53,967 nucleotides of DNA from an uncultured Bacteroidota bacterium (GTDB taxonomy: Bacteria > Bacteroidota > Bacteroidia > UKL13-3): NCBI GenBank assembly GCA_903897855.1, contig CAIUDH010000103.1, forward strand, positions 1 to 53,967. The letters run 5' to 3'. Positions 17,008 through 26,321 of the stretch are shown in pieces (positions within the stretch are counted from its first letter, which is position 1; each line of letters starts with the position of its first letter). Under the pieces are notes generated by a model. That model was given only the letters and a program-made list of their open reading frames with translations. It searched no databases and had not been told where the DNA came from. Position numbers and translations under genes: made by a program.

Positions 17008-18645
17008 TTATTCCTTGATTTCTTTTTCTTTCAAGTAAAACTTCACCAGCAAAAGCTCCTTCCCTTTTTTTAATTGGCCCCAGGTAATTACCGTAGAGCG
17101 ATCCACACGAATAGATTCACTAGGGAAAATGAGCAAATTGTTTTTAGCGTCATTGATGAGGGCTTTCTTTTTCGCCTCTCCTTTTTTTGTGACGTACGCA
17201 TAAGCGAGTCGGGCTTTACTTCCTTTGAAGGTGTAATAAAACTTATCGCCATGATGCTTATCTAGTTTTTTGGGGTCAAAATTTTTATCGGCATCATTAA
17301 AAACAAAATATGTTTTCGAATCCGACAAAAGTGAAATATGTCCTTGCAGTTGCGGCGTGTTTGAAATCTGACTTTTTGGAATCAAAATCGTTTGAATAAT
17401 ATTTCCTTCCGCATCCAGGTCAAATTCAATTATTTGCAAATTATAAAAGGTATAAGTACAAGTTTGAACATGAGTTCTAGGGTCTGTATAGCAATTCCTG
17501 ACCATATATTCTACCTGCGAAATAATTTTTACTGATCCATCATCTTTATAAAAAACACCGCGTAGTAAAAACCGGTTTAACCCGGCGCCTCCATCAGCAG
17601 CCTTTTCAGCTCTTTTTTTCTGACGCTCATTACTGGCATACGCCCCGAAAATCCGTGCCAAATCTTCTTTCGGTATTTTACTAAAATGACTGGTTTCTAT
17701 CTCCCAATTTTTAGTATTTACCTTTACATAATAGATACCGTTGGCGCCATACTGGTATCTGTTGTCAACACCATCTCTGTAGTAACCGGTAAAGATGATT
17801 TCCCCTGAATCTAAAACCCATCCATAAGAGGAGCTTAAAGCAGTTCCTTTTTTAGTAATACTGATCTCTTCCAATTCTTCTTTGTCCGGTGTTAAACCGA
17901 AAACCTTAAAGTTAAGCACATTTTTCGTATCGGGATTTAACTTCATCTCCTCTCGCGAAGGACTCCAGTAGGCAATAATAATGACCTCTCCATCATTGGT
18001 TACTAAATAATCCTGAATCGTGAATTGTTTGTTTTTATAAGGGAAAGACATCGTCTTTTTATAAATTCTGTTTAGTTGATCGTCATACAACCAGAGTTCA
18101 ATTTCCTCCACTTCGCTTTCTTTAGCCGTAAGTTCTCTATAAATGAGAATTTTGCTCTGGTCCTTCGACAAAACCTGGCCTAAATTACCAATGTATTTTT
18201 TCTTTGAAGCCGTAATTTTAGCCAAAACTTTTTCTTTTACAATCTCTTTGCCGTTTCTGCTTGTGATCCTTCCATAAACGGTGTTTATATCGTCTTTGCG
18301 ATTATAATACCCGTAAATGGAGGTCGTTTCCTCGGTCCGAAAAAGTCGTTTTACCCAGTCCACATCTCGGTCTTGCACTTGAGGATAATCAAGCGTGAAT
18401 GTCTCCTTCATTTTCAAGGTAGCGGTATTGTATGCGGTGTAAATTTGCCCCTTCGAGGTCCTATCGGCAACGAGGAATTCATCCTCGGTTGAGGCGATGA
18501 GGTTACTATAATAATTTTTCTTCTTTTTGGCTTCCGGCGGAGGAGCATGTTTCCCAATTTCAAAAGCAGGAATCTGTGCGTTAAGTTTTATCGAGAGGTG
18601 GATGAGGAGGAACCCGAGAAGCAAGTATTGCAGTTGTTTTCGCAT
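17008..18645 (-). CDS. Exported protein of unknown function
   Basis: A 545-residue protein with a signal peptide (QYLLLGFLLIHLSIKLNAQ, cleavage probably after NAQ), so periplasmic or surface. The mature part starts with a Pro/Lys-rich stretch (APPPEAKKKKN) and then looks like an all-beta protein with repeated strand-turn segments, possibly a beta-propeller, for example EIELWLYDDQLNRIYKKTM and WVLDSGEIIFTGYYRDG. Two Cys lie close together near residues 390-400 (NCYTDPRTHVQTC). I do not recognise a family. The gene is divergent from ornithine aminotransferase, with no operon partner. Confidence 0.75.
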   Translation of the reverse strand: MRKQLQYLLLGFLLIHLSIKLNAQIPAFEIGKHAPPPEAKKKKNYYSNLIASTEDEFLVADRTSKGQIYTAYNTATLKMKETFTLDYPQVQDRDVDWVKRLFRTEETTSIYGYYNRKDDINTVYGRITSRNGKEIVKEKVLAKITASKKKYIGNLGQVLSKDQSKILIYRELTAKESEVEEIELWLYDDQLNRIYKKTMSFPYKNKQFTIQDYLVTNDGEVIIIAYWSPSREEMKLNPDTKNVLNFKVFGLTPDKEELEEISITKKGTALSSSYGWVLDSGEIIFTGYYRDGVDNRYQYGANGIYYVKVNTKNWEIETSHFSKIPKEDLARIFGAYASNERQKKRAEKAADGGAGLNRFLLRGVFYKDDGSVKIISQVEYMVRNCYTDPRTHVQTCTYTFYNLQIIEFDLDAEGNIIQTILIPKSQISNTPQLQGHISLLSDSKTYFVFNDADKNFDPKKLDKHHGDKFYYTFKGSKARLAYAYVTKKGEAKKKALINDAKNNLLIFPSESIRVDRSTVITWGQLKKGKELLLVKFYLKEKEIKE

Positions 18646-18709
18646 TTGGCGAAGCTATACTTTTTATGATTATTTTAAAGATAATTAATAGCCTCTAGCC
18701 CTTAACCCG

Positions 18710-18717
18710 TATCTTTG
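18710..18717 (+). promoter_or_regulatory. -7 promoter element of rocD, nearly leaderless
   Basis: TATCTTTG followed by C fully matches TAnnTTTG. It ends only 6 bases before the ATG at 18724, so the transcript should start within a few bases of the start codon. This also argues against the TTG at 18715 as the start, because that codon lies inside the element. Confidence 0.6.
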
Positions 18718-18723
18718 CATGGT

Positions 18724-19956
18724 ATGCTACAGACGAAATTAACCGAGACTCAAAGAGCCATTGATTTAGAAGAACGCTTCGGTGCTCATAATTACCATCC
18801 GCTTCCTATCGTTATTGAGAAGGGGAAAGGTATTAATGTATGGGATATTGAGGGTAAGAAGTATTATGATTTTCTTTCGGCTTATAGCGCTGTTAATCAA
18901 GGCCATTGTCATCCTAAAATAATAGAGGCACTAGTTGAGCAAGCCCAACGACTAACCCTAATTTCGCGCGCCTTTCATAATAATTTATTGGGCGAATATG
19001 AATTGTTTATATGTAAATATTTTGGTTACGACAAAGTATTACCAATGAATACTGGCGTTGAAGGTGGAGAGACGGCGCTCAAACTGGCACGGCGTTGGGG
19101 ATATGAGGTGAAAGGGATACCGGAAAACAAAGCGAAAATAATTTTCGTGAAAGGAAATTTTTGGGGACGAACCTTGGCGGCTGTTTCCAGTAGTACAGAC
19201 CCGAGTAGCTTTGGTGGCTTTGGGCCATTTATGCCGGGCTTCGAGGTTATCGAATATAATAATCTTACAGCCTTATTCAATGCATGTAAAGACCCTCATG
19301 TGTGTGGTTTTATGTTTGAACCAATACAGGGAGAGGCCGGCGTTATTGTTCCGGATAAAGGATACTTGGAAGGAATTCGAAAAATTTGTACAGAGAAAAA
19401 TGTACTTATGATTGCCGATGAAATACAAACAGGATTGGGCCGAACAGGCAAAATGCTCTGTTGCGATTACGAAAACGTAAAACCCGACATTTTGATTTTA
19501 GGCAAGGCTTTGAGTGGTGGTGTTCTGCCTATTAGCGCGGTACTAGCGAACGATGAAATAATGCTTACCATTAAACCAGGTGAGCATGGTAGCACGTATG
19601 GTGGAAATCCTTTGGCTTGTGCAGTGGCGATGGCAGCATTAAAGGTATTAAAAGCAGAAAACTTAGCCGAGAACGCTATGAATATGGGAAGTATCTTTCG
19701 CGCCAGGATGAAAAAGATAGAGGTGCCTTTTATCAAGGAAATTCGTGGACGAGGATTGTTTAACGCCATTGAGATAGATCCTGAGAAATCAAAATTTAGT
19801 GGCTATGAAATTTGCCTAAAACTAATGGAGAATGGATTGCTGGCAAAGCAAACGCACGAGCATACCATCCGTTTCGCACCTCCACTCACAATCAATCGCA
19901 GAGAAATGGATTTTGCCTGCGACATCATTGAGGAAACACTGATGGATTGTGTGTAA
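18724..19956 (+). CDS. rocD: Ornithine aminotransferase
   Basis: A pyridoxal-phosphate enzyme of class III that converts ornithine and 2-oxoglutarate to glutamate-5-semialdehyde and glutamate, linking arginine/ornithine to proline and glutamate. Family motifs include [51 protein letters not shown] and [11 protein letters not shown]. The PLP-binding Lys is about residue 261 in [24 protein letters not shown] follows. The length of 410 residues is normal. The start is set at ATG 18724; a longer frame from TTG 18715 overlaps the promoter element. The thioredoxin-like gene begins 12 bp after the stop and is probably cotranscribed. Confidence 0.96.
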   Translation: MLQTKLTETQRAIDLEERFGAHNYHPLPIVIEKGKGINVWDIEGKKYYDFLSAYSAVNQGHCHPKIIEALVEQAQRLTLISRAFHNNLLGEYELFICKYFGYDKVLPMNTGVEGGETALKLARRWGYEVKGIPENKAKIIFVKGNFWGRTLAAVSSSTDPSSFGGFGPFMPGFEVIEYNNLTALFNACKDPHVCGFMFEPIQGEAGVIVPDKGYLEGIRKICTEKNVLMIADEIQTGLGRTGKMLCCDYENVKPDILILGKALSGGVLPISAVLANDEIMLTIKPGEHGSTYGGNPLACAVAMAALKVLKAENLAENAMNMGSIFRARMKKIEVPFIKEIRGRGLFNAIEIDPEKSKFSGYEICLKLMENGLLAKQTHEHTIRFAPPLTINRREMDFACDIIEETLMDCV

Positions 19957-19968
19957 ATTAATAACCTT

Positions 19969-20475
19969 TTGAAACGTAAACTTTTTGTCATTCTGTTACT
20001 GTGCTTGCCTGCAGTGCAACATTCTTTTGCCGCTGCCACTTTCGACAAGAGTCGTCAGGACAAAGAGGTACGATGGATCTCGAATGTCAAGGGTTGTCAG
20101 AGCTTCGTTTCTATTGATAGTCTTATCAAAAGTGCAGATGTTGTAGTAATCGATTTTTGGTTCACAGGTTGCGCCCCCTGCCGGAAATCGTTCCCCGATT
20201 TAGAAGAGATTTATCATGAATTTTACACGCCAAAAGTAAAATTCTATGGAGTTACAGCGTACGATGACGAAGCCGCAATAATTAGTTTCAAATCAAAGGT
20301 GGATGTACCATATCCTTTACTTCAAGTCGCTCCAGAGGCACCTCAGCAATATTACATAACCGAATATCCAACGCTCATCATTTTTTATAAAGGCAAGCCG
20401 GCGCTCACTCTTGAGGGCTATAGTAGCTTGTTTAAGAGTCAGGTTAAAACAAAATTGGCGTTGTTAACAAAATAG
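19969..20475 (+). CDS. TlpA-like periplasmic thioredoxin
   Basis: A 168-residue exported thioredoxin-fold protein. The signal peptide is KRKLFVILLLCLPAVQHSFA. The redox motif CAPC is at residues 68-71 in FWFTGCAPCRKSFPDLEE, and the cis-Pro segment is ITEYPTLIIFYKG. Such proteins reduce or pass on disulfides in the periplasm, for example in cytochrome c maturation. The start is TTG at 19969, which gives a signal peptide directly; no ATG fits better. It follows rocD closely, but a functional link is not obvious. Confidence 0.88.
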   Translation: MKRKLFVILLLCLPAVQHSFAAATFDKSRQDKEVRWISNVKGCQSFVSIDSLIKSADVVVIDFWFTGCAPCRKSFPDLEEIYHEFYTPKVKFYGVTAYDDEAAIISFKSKVDVPYPLLQVAPEAPQQYYITEYPTLIIFYKGKPALTLEGYSSLFKSQVKTKLALLTK

Positions 20476-20550
20476 GCAACTCAAGCCGATACAGAATTTC
20501 TCAAACTTCTTAATTAACTTGCACTCATTCAAAACTAATTCCATTTCGGT

Positions 20551-23500
20551 ATGGCTCGCAATATTCTATTTCTGATGTTCGTCATTTTGTGCCTGAACCG
20601 AGTTCAAGCACAAAGCCAAAAAGTATCTTCACAAGTGTATGAAAAAGCAATGGAGGCACAAAATGTAGGAAGTTATAAGGAGGCCATCTATTGGTATACA
20701 AAAGCAATAAAGGCGGGAGGTTACGAATTATCCTATTATAATCGGGCTGAATGTTATTTTCAAACTGGCCAATCGGACAGTGGCTTGGCTGATTTAAAAT
20801 CAGAAACAATAGCACATCCGAACTATGCTAGAGCCTGGGCTAAATTGGGGTTTAGTTATTTTATATATAACGACACCTCAAAAGGTATCGATGAGCTAAG
20901 GCACGCTCTCGAATTAGACAGTCTGGATTATTTTTCATGGATGGCTGGAGGCCTTTTTTGGGGTTATAATGAGCAGTTAGATTCTATGACAAAATGGAAT
21001 CAGAAGGCATTAGATTTACTCATCGACTCCAATAATATAGATGATTTTTATAGGTATTATAATTTGTTTAACGACTCTTTGAAGCCGTCACTTGGGCGAG
21101 AGGGTAAAAATATTAATCGGGAATACAATCTGCGATACGCATCCTATATTTCTGCAAACCAGTCTTATTTGCAAGTGTATTATTATAACCAGAGGGCCGA
21201 TTGGGCTCAGGTGTTACAATCGATGAAACAGATGTTTGAATCAGAAATTCAATTGCAATTTCCTCGTCGTAATAGACTTTATTTAGCATTCAATTATTTT
21301 AGCATTATCGGTGTGAACGCCTTTCAGACTGGAAATTATGAGGGAGGCAAGCTGTGTCTTGATTATCAATTTGAAATTGCGAAAGCGATTCGAGAAAATA
21401 TTCCTTATGCCAAGGCGTGGGCCAATCAGGGATATTCATATTATTCTCAGGCCATATTTGATTCAGCACTAGTAGCCTACAGGGTGTCGGAAAGCTTTTT
21501 TAAAAAGGAGCCATTCGACTCCGCCATCTCGGCGGTATATTCAACCATTGGATTAATCTATAATTCACTTACGCAATATGATTCGGCGGAAACCTATGCT
21601 AAAAAAGCACTCCAGGTATGTAGTAAAAATGACTTAACAACTAAAAGTATTTGTTTGAATAATTTGGGCATGGTTTATTTAAAAACGGGCGATTTTAAGG
21701 CAGCAGAAAGTATTTTTCGAGAAGCCCTGGAGTACGCTATACTCTTGAAAGATACGTCAAATCTTACTTTGTATTACAGTAACTTAGGAATTGTTTATCA
21801 AAACTTTGCCGAGTTTGATGTTTCTGAAAAGTACTTCCTGAAGGCCTTAAGTCTGAATGGCAATAATCATCCTAATTTAGCCACCATTTATAATAATCTC
21901 TCTTACTTACATGTGATGTGGGGCAATTTTCCGACGGCTCTTGATTATTGTAATAAAGCCATGAAAGAAGCTCTCGACAACAAATTGGTTGATAAAATAG
22001 GGATGATCCTTAATAATTTATCAATGTGTTATCGTAATTCCGGGAACTATGAAGAGGGAATAAGGGTATTGCACGAATCGATAAAGATAAGCGAGCAACT
22101 CGGTGCACTCGATAATGTTGCCCTGGGTTATAATAATCTTGCTTTGTTTTTTTCAGAGACGAAGAATTTTGATAGCGCTACCTATTATATGCGAAAAGCA
22201 TTGCAAATAAATTTGGCACTCAATAGAGTAAGTGAACTAGGAATGAATTACGACAATATTGGAACATCACTCATAAAGAAGAAGGAATATGATAGTGCGA
22301 TCTATTACATTCAATTGTCCATTGACTTCGATAAGCGGGTCAATAGAACGGAGCGTTTAGCGAATCACTATTCCAATCTCGGAACGGTTTATCTTGTAAA
22401 GGAAGATTATGTGAATGCGGAAATCTATTTCAAGAAGACCATTCAACTCTTGGAAGAAATTCGAAAAACGGCTACAGGAGTAGTGCGCAGAGAATATCTG
22501 GCACAAGTAATTTTTAATTACCAAATACTGGCACTAGTACAGATGCGTTTAAAACAGTATGAAAATGCGTTTGAGACCATGGAGCTGAGTAAGGCTAAAT
22601 TGTTAGGCGAACAACTTTCAGGGGCAGACGAATTCAAGCCCGTGACGCTAGCAGAAGTGCAAAAGAATCTTGATGATTCTACAGCAATATATTTTTTTAG
22701 TAGTATGTTTAAGAATGAAGGTCTGGGTCTGATGATTGATAAAAGATCAATAGTGCCGATTTCTTTCCCCGTCGACACCTTGCTTCGTAATTTCAAAAAC
22801 ATGACTACATTAATCCCTGATGCCGAAATTAATCTCGAAGAAATCCTGAAATATTATCGCTCCCTTCTGCTTATTCCCAAAGTAGCTTCGCGTGGTAGCA
22901 CCTTGCTTCAACCAGTTGGTGAAGCCGCCTCACCGGAGTTGCGTGAAAAGGTTTCTCGCCTGTTGTTTGATTACTTTTTTGGAGATCTCAAAAGTAAGTT
23001 ATCTCATTATAACACCCTTATTATTGTACCCGACGGAGCGATTAATTTTCTTCCTTTTGAATCATTGCTCGATAGCAGTAACCATTATTTGGCTGAAAGG
23101 GTAAACATAGGTTACGTACAATCATTGAGTATTGAGCAAACGATAGCAAAAAGGGAATATTCCAAAAGCAGAAAATCCATACTCGCCTTTGGCGGCGCAA
23201 ATTACAATACACCTACACCCATGGCTAAAGTGCAAACGAAGGAGGCTCGAGAAGTGATTGCGGTTGAAGCGGCAAAAGTCGCTGCGGTCCGTGGTGCCCT
23301 ATCCGATTCTTACAATAAATTGGGCTATGGGTCATGGTCGAATTTGCCGGGAACCAGGGCCGAAGTAGAAAAGCTGAAAAAGATGTTTCCATCTTCTTCC
23401 TGTGATGTTTATGAAGGGGCGTTGGTTAACGAAAAAAAGATCAAAGAATTATCCGAGTCAAACCAATTGATGAATTATAAAGTGATTCATTTTGCTACTC

Positions 23501-23934
23501 ATGGTATGGTAGTGCCGGAAGTTCCGGAGCTATCAGCACTCGTCCTCTCGCAAGCTGAAACCACCAGTGGTGAAGATAATTACCTACGCGCCGATGAAAT
23601 TAGCAAACTTAGAATGAAGGCTGATTTTGTGGCTTTATCGGCCTGTGAAACTGGATTAGGTAAAATCTATAAAGGAGATGGGGTAGTGGGCCTGACACAA
23701 TCGTTTATGATTGCAGGGGCGAATAGTTTAGCAGTTTCATTATGGCAGGTAGCCGATGCCTCGACCTCTGAGTTTATGACCGGCATTTATAGTTTGTCGG
23801 GCATTGATAATAATTATTTAAAGGCATTAAGTACCATGAAACGTAAATTTATTTCAGGAGCTTATGGTGAAATATACAAAGCCCCTTATTTTTGGGCACC
23901 ATTTGTTTATTATGGCAAATTTCATACCTACTAA
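20551..23934 (+). CDS. Secreted TPR-repeat protein with C-terminal CHAT (caspase-like) domain
   Basis: A 1127-residue exported protein. The signal peptide is NILFLMFVILCLNRVQAQ. A long array of tetratricopeptide repeats fills residues 25 to about 640 (for example YKEAIYWYTKAIKAGG, ATIYNNLSYLHVMWGNF, NHYSNLGTVYLVKEDY). The CHAT domain covers about 800-1125, with catalytic His about 984 in IHFATHGM, Cys about 1032 in LSACETGLG, and the typical SLWQVADASTSEFM and YKAPYFWAPFVYYG. CHAT proteins are caspase-like proteases; TPR-CHAT proteins appear in signalling and defence. This one is predicted to be outside the cytoplasm. It stands alone, 75 bp after the thioredoxin gene. Confidence 0.93.
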   Translation: MARNILFLMFVILCLNRVQAQSQKVSSQVYEKAMEAQNVGSYKEAIYWYTKAIKAGGYELSYYNRAECYFQTGQSDSGLADLKSETIAHPNYARAWAKLGFSYFIYNDTSKGIDELRHALELDSLDYFSWMAGGLFWGYNEQLDSMTKWNQKALDLLIDSNNIDDFYRYYNLFNDSLKPSLGREGKNINREYNLRYASYISANQSYLQVYYYNQRADWAQVLQSMKQMFESEIQLQFPRRNRLYLAFNYFSIIGVNAFQTGNYEGGKLCLDYQFEIAKAIRENIPYAKAWANQGYSYYSQAIFDSALVAYRVSESFFKKEPFDSAISAVYSTIGLIYNSLTQYDSAETYAKKALQVCSKNDLTTKSICLNNLGMVYLKTGDFKAAESIFREALEYAILLKDTSNLTLYYSNLGIVYQNFAEFDVSEKYFLKALSLNGNNHPNLATIYNNLSYLHVMWGNFPTALDYCNKAMKEALDNKLVDKIGMILNNLSMCYRNSGNYEEGIRVLHESIKISEQLGALDNVALGYNNLALFFSETKNFDSATYYMRKALQINLALNRVSELGMNYDNIGTSLIKKKEYDSAIYYIQLSIDFDKRVNRTERLANHYSNLGTVYLVKEDYVNAEIYFKKTIQLLEEIRKTATGVVRREYLAQVIFNYQILALVQMRLKQYENAFETMELSKAKLLGEQLSGADEFKPVTLAEVQKNLDDSTAIYFFSSMFKNEGLGLMIDKRSIVPISFPVDTLLRNFKNMTTLIPDAEINLEEILKYYRSLLLIPKVASRGSTLLQPVGEAASPELREKVSRLLFDYFFGDLKSKLSHYNTLIIVPDGAINFLPFESLLDSSNHYLAERVNIGYVQSLSIEQTIAKREYSKSRKSILAFGGANYNTPTPMAKVQTKEAREVIAVEAAKVAAVRGALSDSYNKLGYGSWSNLPGTRAEVEKLKKMFPSSSCDVYEGALVNEKKIKELSESNQLMNYKVIHFATHGMVVPEVPELSALVLSQAETTSGEDNYLRADEISKLRMKADFVALSACETGLGKIYKGDGVVGLTQSFMIAGANSLAVSLWQVADASTSEFMTGIYSLSGIDNNYLKALSTMKRKFISGAYGEIYKAPYFWAPFVYYGKFHTY

Positions 23935-24014
23935 TTTTATTGGAAGCTGATAAAGGAAGGCACGGGCCTGTTTTTCTCGTGTTACAATTTCTATAATAAT
24001 GTGGAAATAACTAT

Positions 24015-24022
24015 TATGTTTG
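24015..24022 (+). promoter_or_regulatory. Candidate -7 promoter element of the DUF1566-like lipoprotein gene
   Basis: TATGTTTG followed by C fully matches TAnnTTTG. The leader to the ATG at 24066 would be about 39 nt. No convincing TTTG at -33. Confidence 0.5.
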
Positions 24023-24065
24023 CATTGCAATCACTCAATGTTTTTTATTAAAAAATCAATTATCC

Positions 24066-24947
24066 ATGAACACAGGATTAAAATTTTCACTTTTTGTATT
24101 CGCCGCAATCATTTTTATAATGCTTCATGGTAGTTGTAAGAAAAACACGCCGGCGAATCCACCCCCAACGGGACAATTACCATCCTTAACAACGAATGCT
24201 TTAAGCCTCATCAAATCAACCACGGCCAGCTGTGGTGGAGATATCTCTTCCGATGGGGGATCGTCAATAATTGCACGTGGTGTTTGTTGGAGCCTTGGAA
24301 GTACGCCGACACTTTCAAACAACAAGACGAATGATGGCGCTGGTTTTGGGAGTTTCGTGAGTGCGATCACAAGTCTTGCTCCTAATACAAGTTATTACGT
24401 GCGGGCTTATGCTACCAACAGCACTGGAACAGCCTATGGCAACGCACTGTTTTTTACTACCTATGCAACAGCTGTCGGCGATAATTACCTCGGTGGTATT
24501 ATCGGATATATTCTTCAGCCAACCGACCCGGGTTATGATGCAAGTGTTCAGCATGGCCTAATTGCGGCACCAACCGACCAAAGCATTGGCATACAATGGT
24601 ATAATGGTATAAACATGTCGACGGCGGCATCCGGAACAGCGATCGGTACAGGGAATGCAAATACGAACAAGATTGTTGCTGCACAAGGAGCAGGAAGTTA
24701 TGCCGCTTCAATATGTTTTGATTTGAATTTTGGAGGATATAGCGACTGGTATTTACCAAGTAAAGATGAATTACTTCGTTTATATACCAACCGGGTGGCT
24801 ATAGGCGGATTTATTAATAGCAACTATTGGACATCATCTGAAACTGGGGGTATCTATAGCGCTTGGGCAGTGTTTTGGGCCGCCGGCACCCCAATTGGCA
24901 CCACGAAGGATAATTCATTTAGGGTCAGAGCCATTCGATCATTTTAA
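24066..24947 (+). CDS. Lipoprotein with Fn3-like and DUF1566-like domains
   Basis: A 293-residue envelope lipoprotein. The signal peptide ends in LHGSC with the lipid Cys at about residue 24, followed by a Pro-rich linker (TPANPPPTGQLP). Residues 38-135 form a fibronectin-like module common in this phylum (ARGVCWSLGSTPTLSNN ... TSYYVRAYATNSTGTAYG). The C-terminal part, about 140-293, matches DUF1566-like domains: FGGYSDWYLPSKDELLRLYTN, YWTSSETGGIYSAW and SFRVRAIRSF. Such proteins are surface-exposed and of unknown role. It converges on the NAGPA-like operon. Confidence 0.8.
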   Translation: MNTGLKFSLFVFAAIIFIMLHGSCKKNTPANPPPTGQLPSLTTNALSLIKSTTASCGGDISSDGGSSIIARGVCWSLGSTPTLSNNKTNDGAGFGSFVSAITSLAPNTSYYVRAYATNSTGTAYGNALFFTTYATAVGDNYLGGIIGYILQPTDPGYDASVQHGLIAAPTDQSIGIQWYNGINMSTAASGTAIGTGNANTNKIVAAQGAGSYAASICFDLNFGGYSDWYLPSKDELLRLYTNRVAIGGFINSNYWTSSETGGIYSAWAVFWAAGTPIGTTKDNSFRVRAIRSF

Positions 24948-25039
24948 TCGAAAAATACATTACTACACTCGAAAAAAATTATTCATTCTATAGCATTTTG
25001 CCGATCACTAAAAGTGAATTGATTTAATATTTACAAGTT

Positions 25040-25993
25040 CTAATTTGATCGTTTCCTTGATACAGAAATCATCGGTCCGAACTGGCCACCCAACTCCTTA
25101 GCGTTTAAATCGAATAGATACATCTGCGAAATAGCACCGTCTAAAAATAAGGCATTATCGCAATTAAAAATGTCGCGAAAAAACAAAGCAAAATCATAAA
25201 AGTTCGATTCGTTACGTGTTAAGGCAAATACAATTTTCTTCTGATTGTTTTTCTCTAAGCCTACTCCACTGCGTATTCTGAGGTTCTTTGACCCTTGCTT
25301 AAAGGCATGGTGTATTTCCCCACCGCTCACTAATAGGGGTCCCGATTGCGTTGCAAGTTTTAAATTTCGCAACTCTCTGTTGCTTTGCAACATCAGTATT
25401 TCGGTGCCGTCAATATGGGCTGTATGCTTTGCATCAAGGTAAAAGACCCCATTAGGCTTGAGGTAAAAATTGGCATTGGGTATATCTCTGCCGGTATCGA
25501 GAGCAAAAAAATATTTTGATTTTTCTTCTATATACAATCCTTCGGGTTCAAAATCAGGAGTAAACATTCCGGCATTGGTAATCATTAGCGCTTGCCTTTT
25601 TTCCTCTTCTAATTCTTTTTTTACTGCACCCAAACTAAACAAGTTTTTCTTGCTACTTCTGGCTTGATAGAGATGCATTTGTATATCATCACTATCCATG
25701 TTTGCAACAAACAGAAGATACTTTACACGGCGAAAAACAATAGCTCGGCTTCCATTAATGCTAGAGGTATAGCTTTGTATTCTTGCTATTAATTTTTGAA
25801 ATTCTTTTTTTTTCTTATCCGACTCCTTAGTATGCACATAAGTGTCGATTAAAACCTGTAAGGAATCAATATTAAGGTTAATCGGTGCGTGAATTTCTTG
25901 ATTTATGGGAGTCGCATTTTTAAACGCACCAAATGAGATAAGACTTAGTATAATGGCGAAAATAATGCTCAGCTTAGAGTTGAAATGCTTCAT
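25040..25993 (-). CDS. NAGPA-like (phosphodiester glycosidase family) exported protein, copy 1
   Basis: A roughly 317-residue exported protein, with a signal anchor or peptide at residues 5-24 (KLSIIFAIILSLISFGAF). Motifs of the NAGPA/phosphodiester glycosidase family (COG3698-like, uncovering-enzyme fold) are TNAGMFTPDFEPEGLYIE, ATQSGPLLVSGGEIHHAF, SGVGLEKNNQKKIVFALT and ALFLDGAISQMYLFD, the last in place of the usual DGGxS. Bacterial members are thought to act on glycan or cell-envelope phosphodiesters, but most are untested. The ATG at 25993 is preferred over the GTG just before it. It is the last gene of the minus-strand operon, 7 bp after the frameshifted gene's end. Confidence 0.82.
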   Translation of the reverse strand: MKHFNSKLSIIFAIILSLISFGAFKNATPINQEIHAPINLNIDSLQVLIDTYVHTKESDKKKKEFQKLIARIQSYTSSINGSRAIVFRRVKYLLFVANMDSDDIQMHLYQARSSKKNLFSLGAVKKELEEEKRQALMITNAGMFTPDFEPEGLYIEEKSKYFFALDTGRDIPNANFYLKPNGVFYLDAKHTAHIDGTEILMLQSNRELRNLKLATQSGPLLVSGGEIHHAFKQGSKNLRIRSGVGLEKNNQKKIVFALTRNESNFYDFALFFRDIFNCDNALFLDGAISQMYLFDLNAKELGGQFGPMISVSRKRSN

Positions 25994-26000
25994 CACATGA

Positions 26001-26321
26001 TTAGTTATTGCAACGAATTGAAATGGCTCCGGCTATCCCAGGCTTGGAATGTAACACCCTCACTTTTTTGGGTTTTCGGGTTCCCAGTTTAACCAGGTAA
26101 GTATTGTAACTTCCTTCATAGAACTCTATTTTAATAGTATTCGGGCTGATGCTGCCATTATTCCATGCTTTTACAATGAAATCGTTTCTCTCGCCGGGAA
26201 GGAGGGAAACAGTGCGATTGATAGTGCCATGTTGTTTTAGCTTTATCATCTCCCTTTTTACAATCTCTTCGCCGTTAAAAAAAAACAGAGACGGTATCAT
26301 TATCTTCTTGCCCGTCGTCAT
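26001..26321 (-). CDS. C-terminal part of the LamG/HYR protein, out of frame with the upstream part
   Basis: This frame continues the LamG/HYR protein after the T9 tract at 26277-26285. With one T fewer the two parts would read through as DTVSVFFNGEEIVKREMI, a natural join. The fragment holds one small beta domain (GTINRTVSLLPGERNDFIVKAWNNGSISPNTIKIEFYEG) that is often seen at the C-terminus of Bacteroidota surface proteins and is unlikely to be a gene on its own. The ATG at 26321 lies inside the overlap and probably is not used. Either an assembly error, a true mutation or slippage explains it. Confidence 0.6.
   Translation of the reverse strand: MTTGKKIMIPSLFFFNGEEIVKREMIKLKQHGTINRTVSLLPGERNDFIVKAWNNGSISPNTIKIEFYEGSYNTYLVKLGTRKPKKVRVLHSKPGIAGAISIRCNN

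Noticed and set aside
17000-17017. Inverted repeat CAAGGAA/TTCCTTG at the end of the 17008 gene as terminator
   Set aside because: The stem overlaps the stop codon and no T-run follows on the minus strand.
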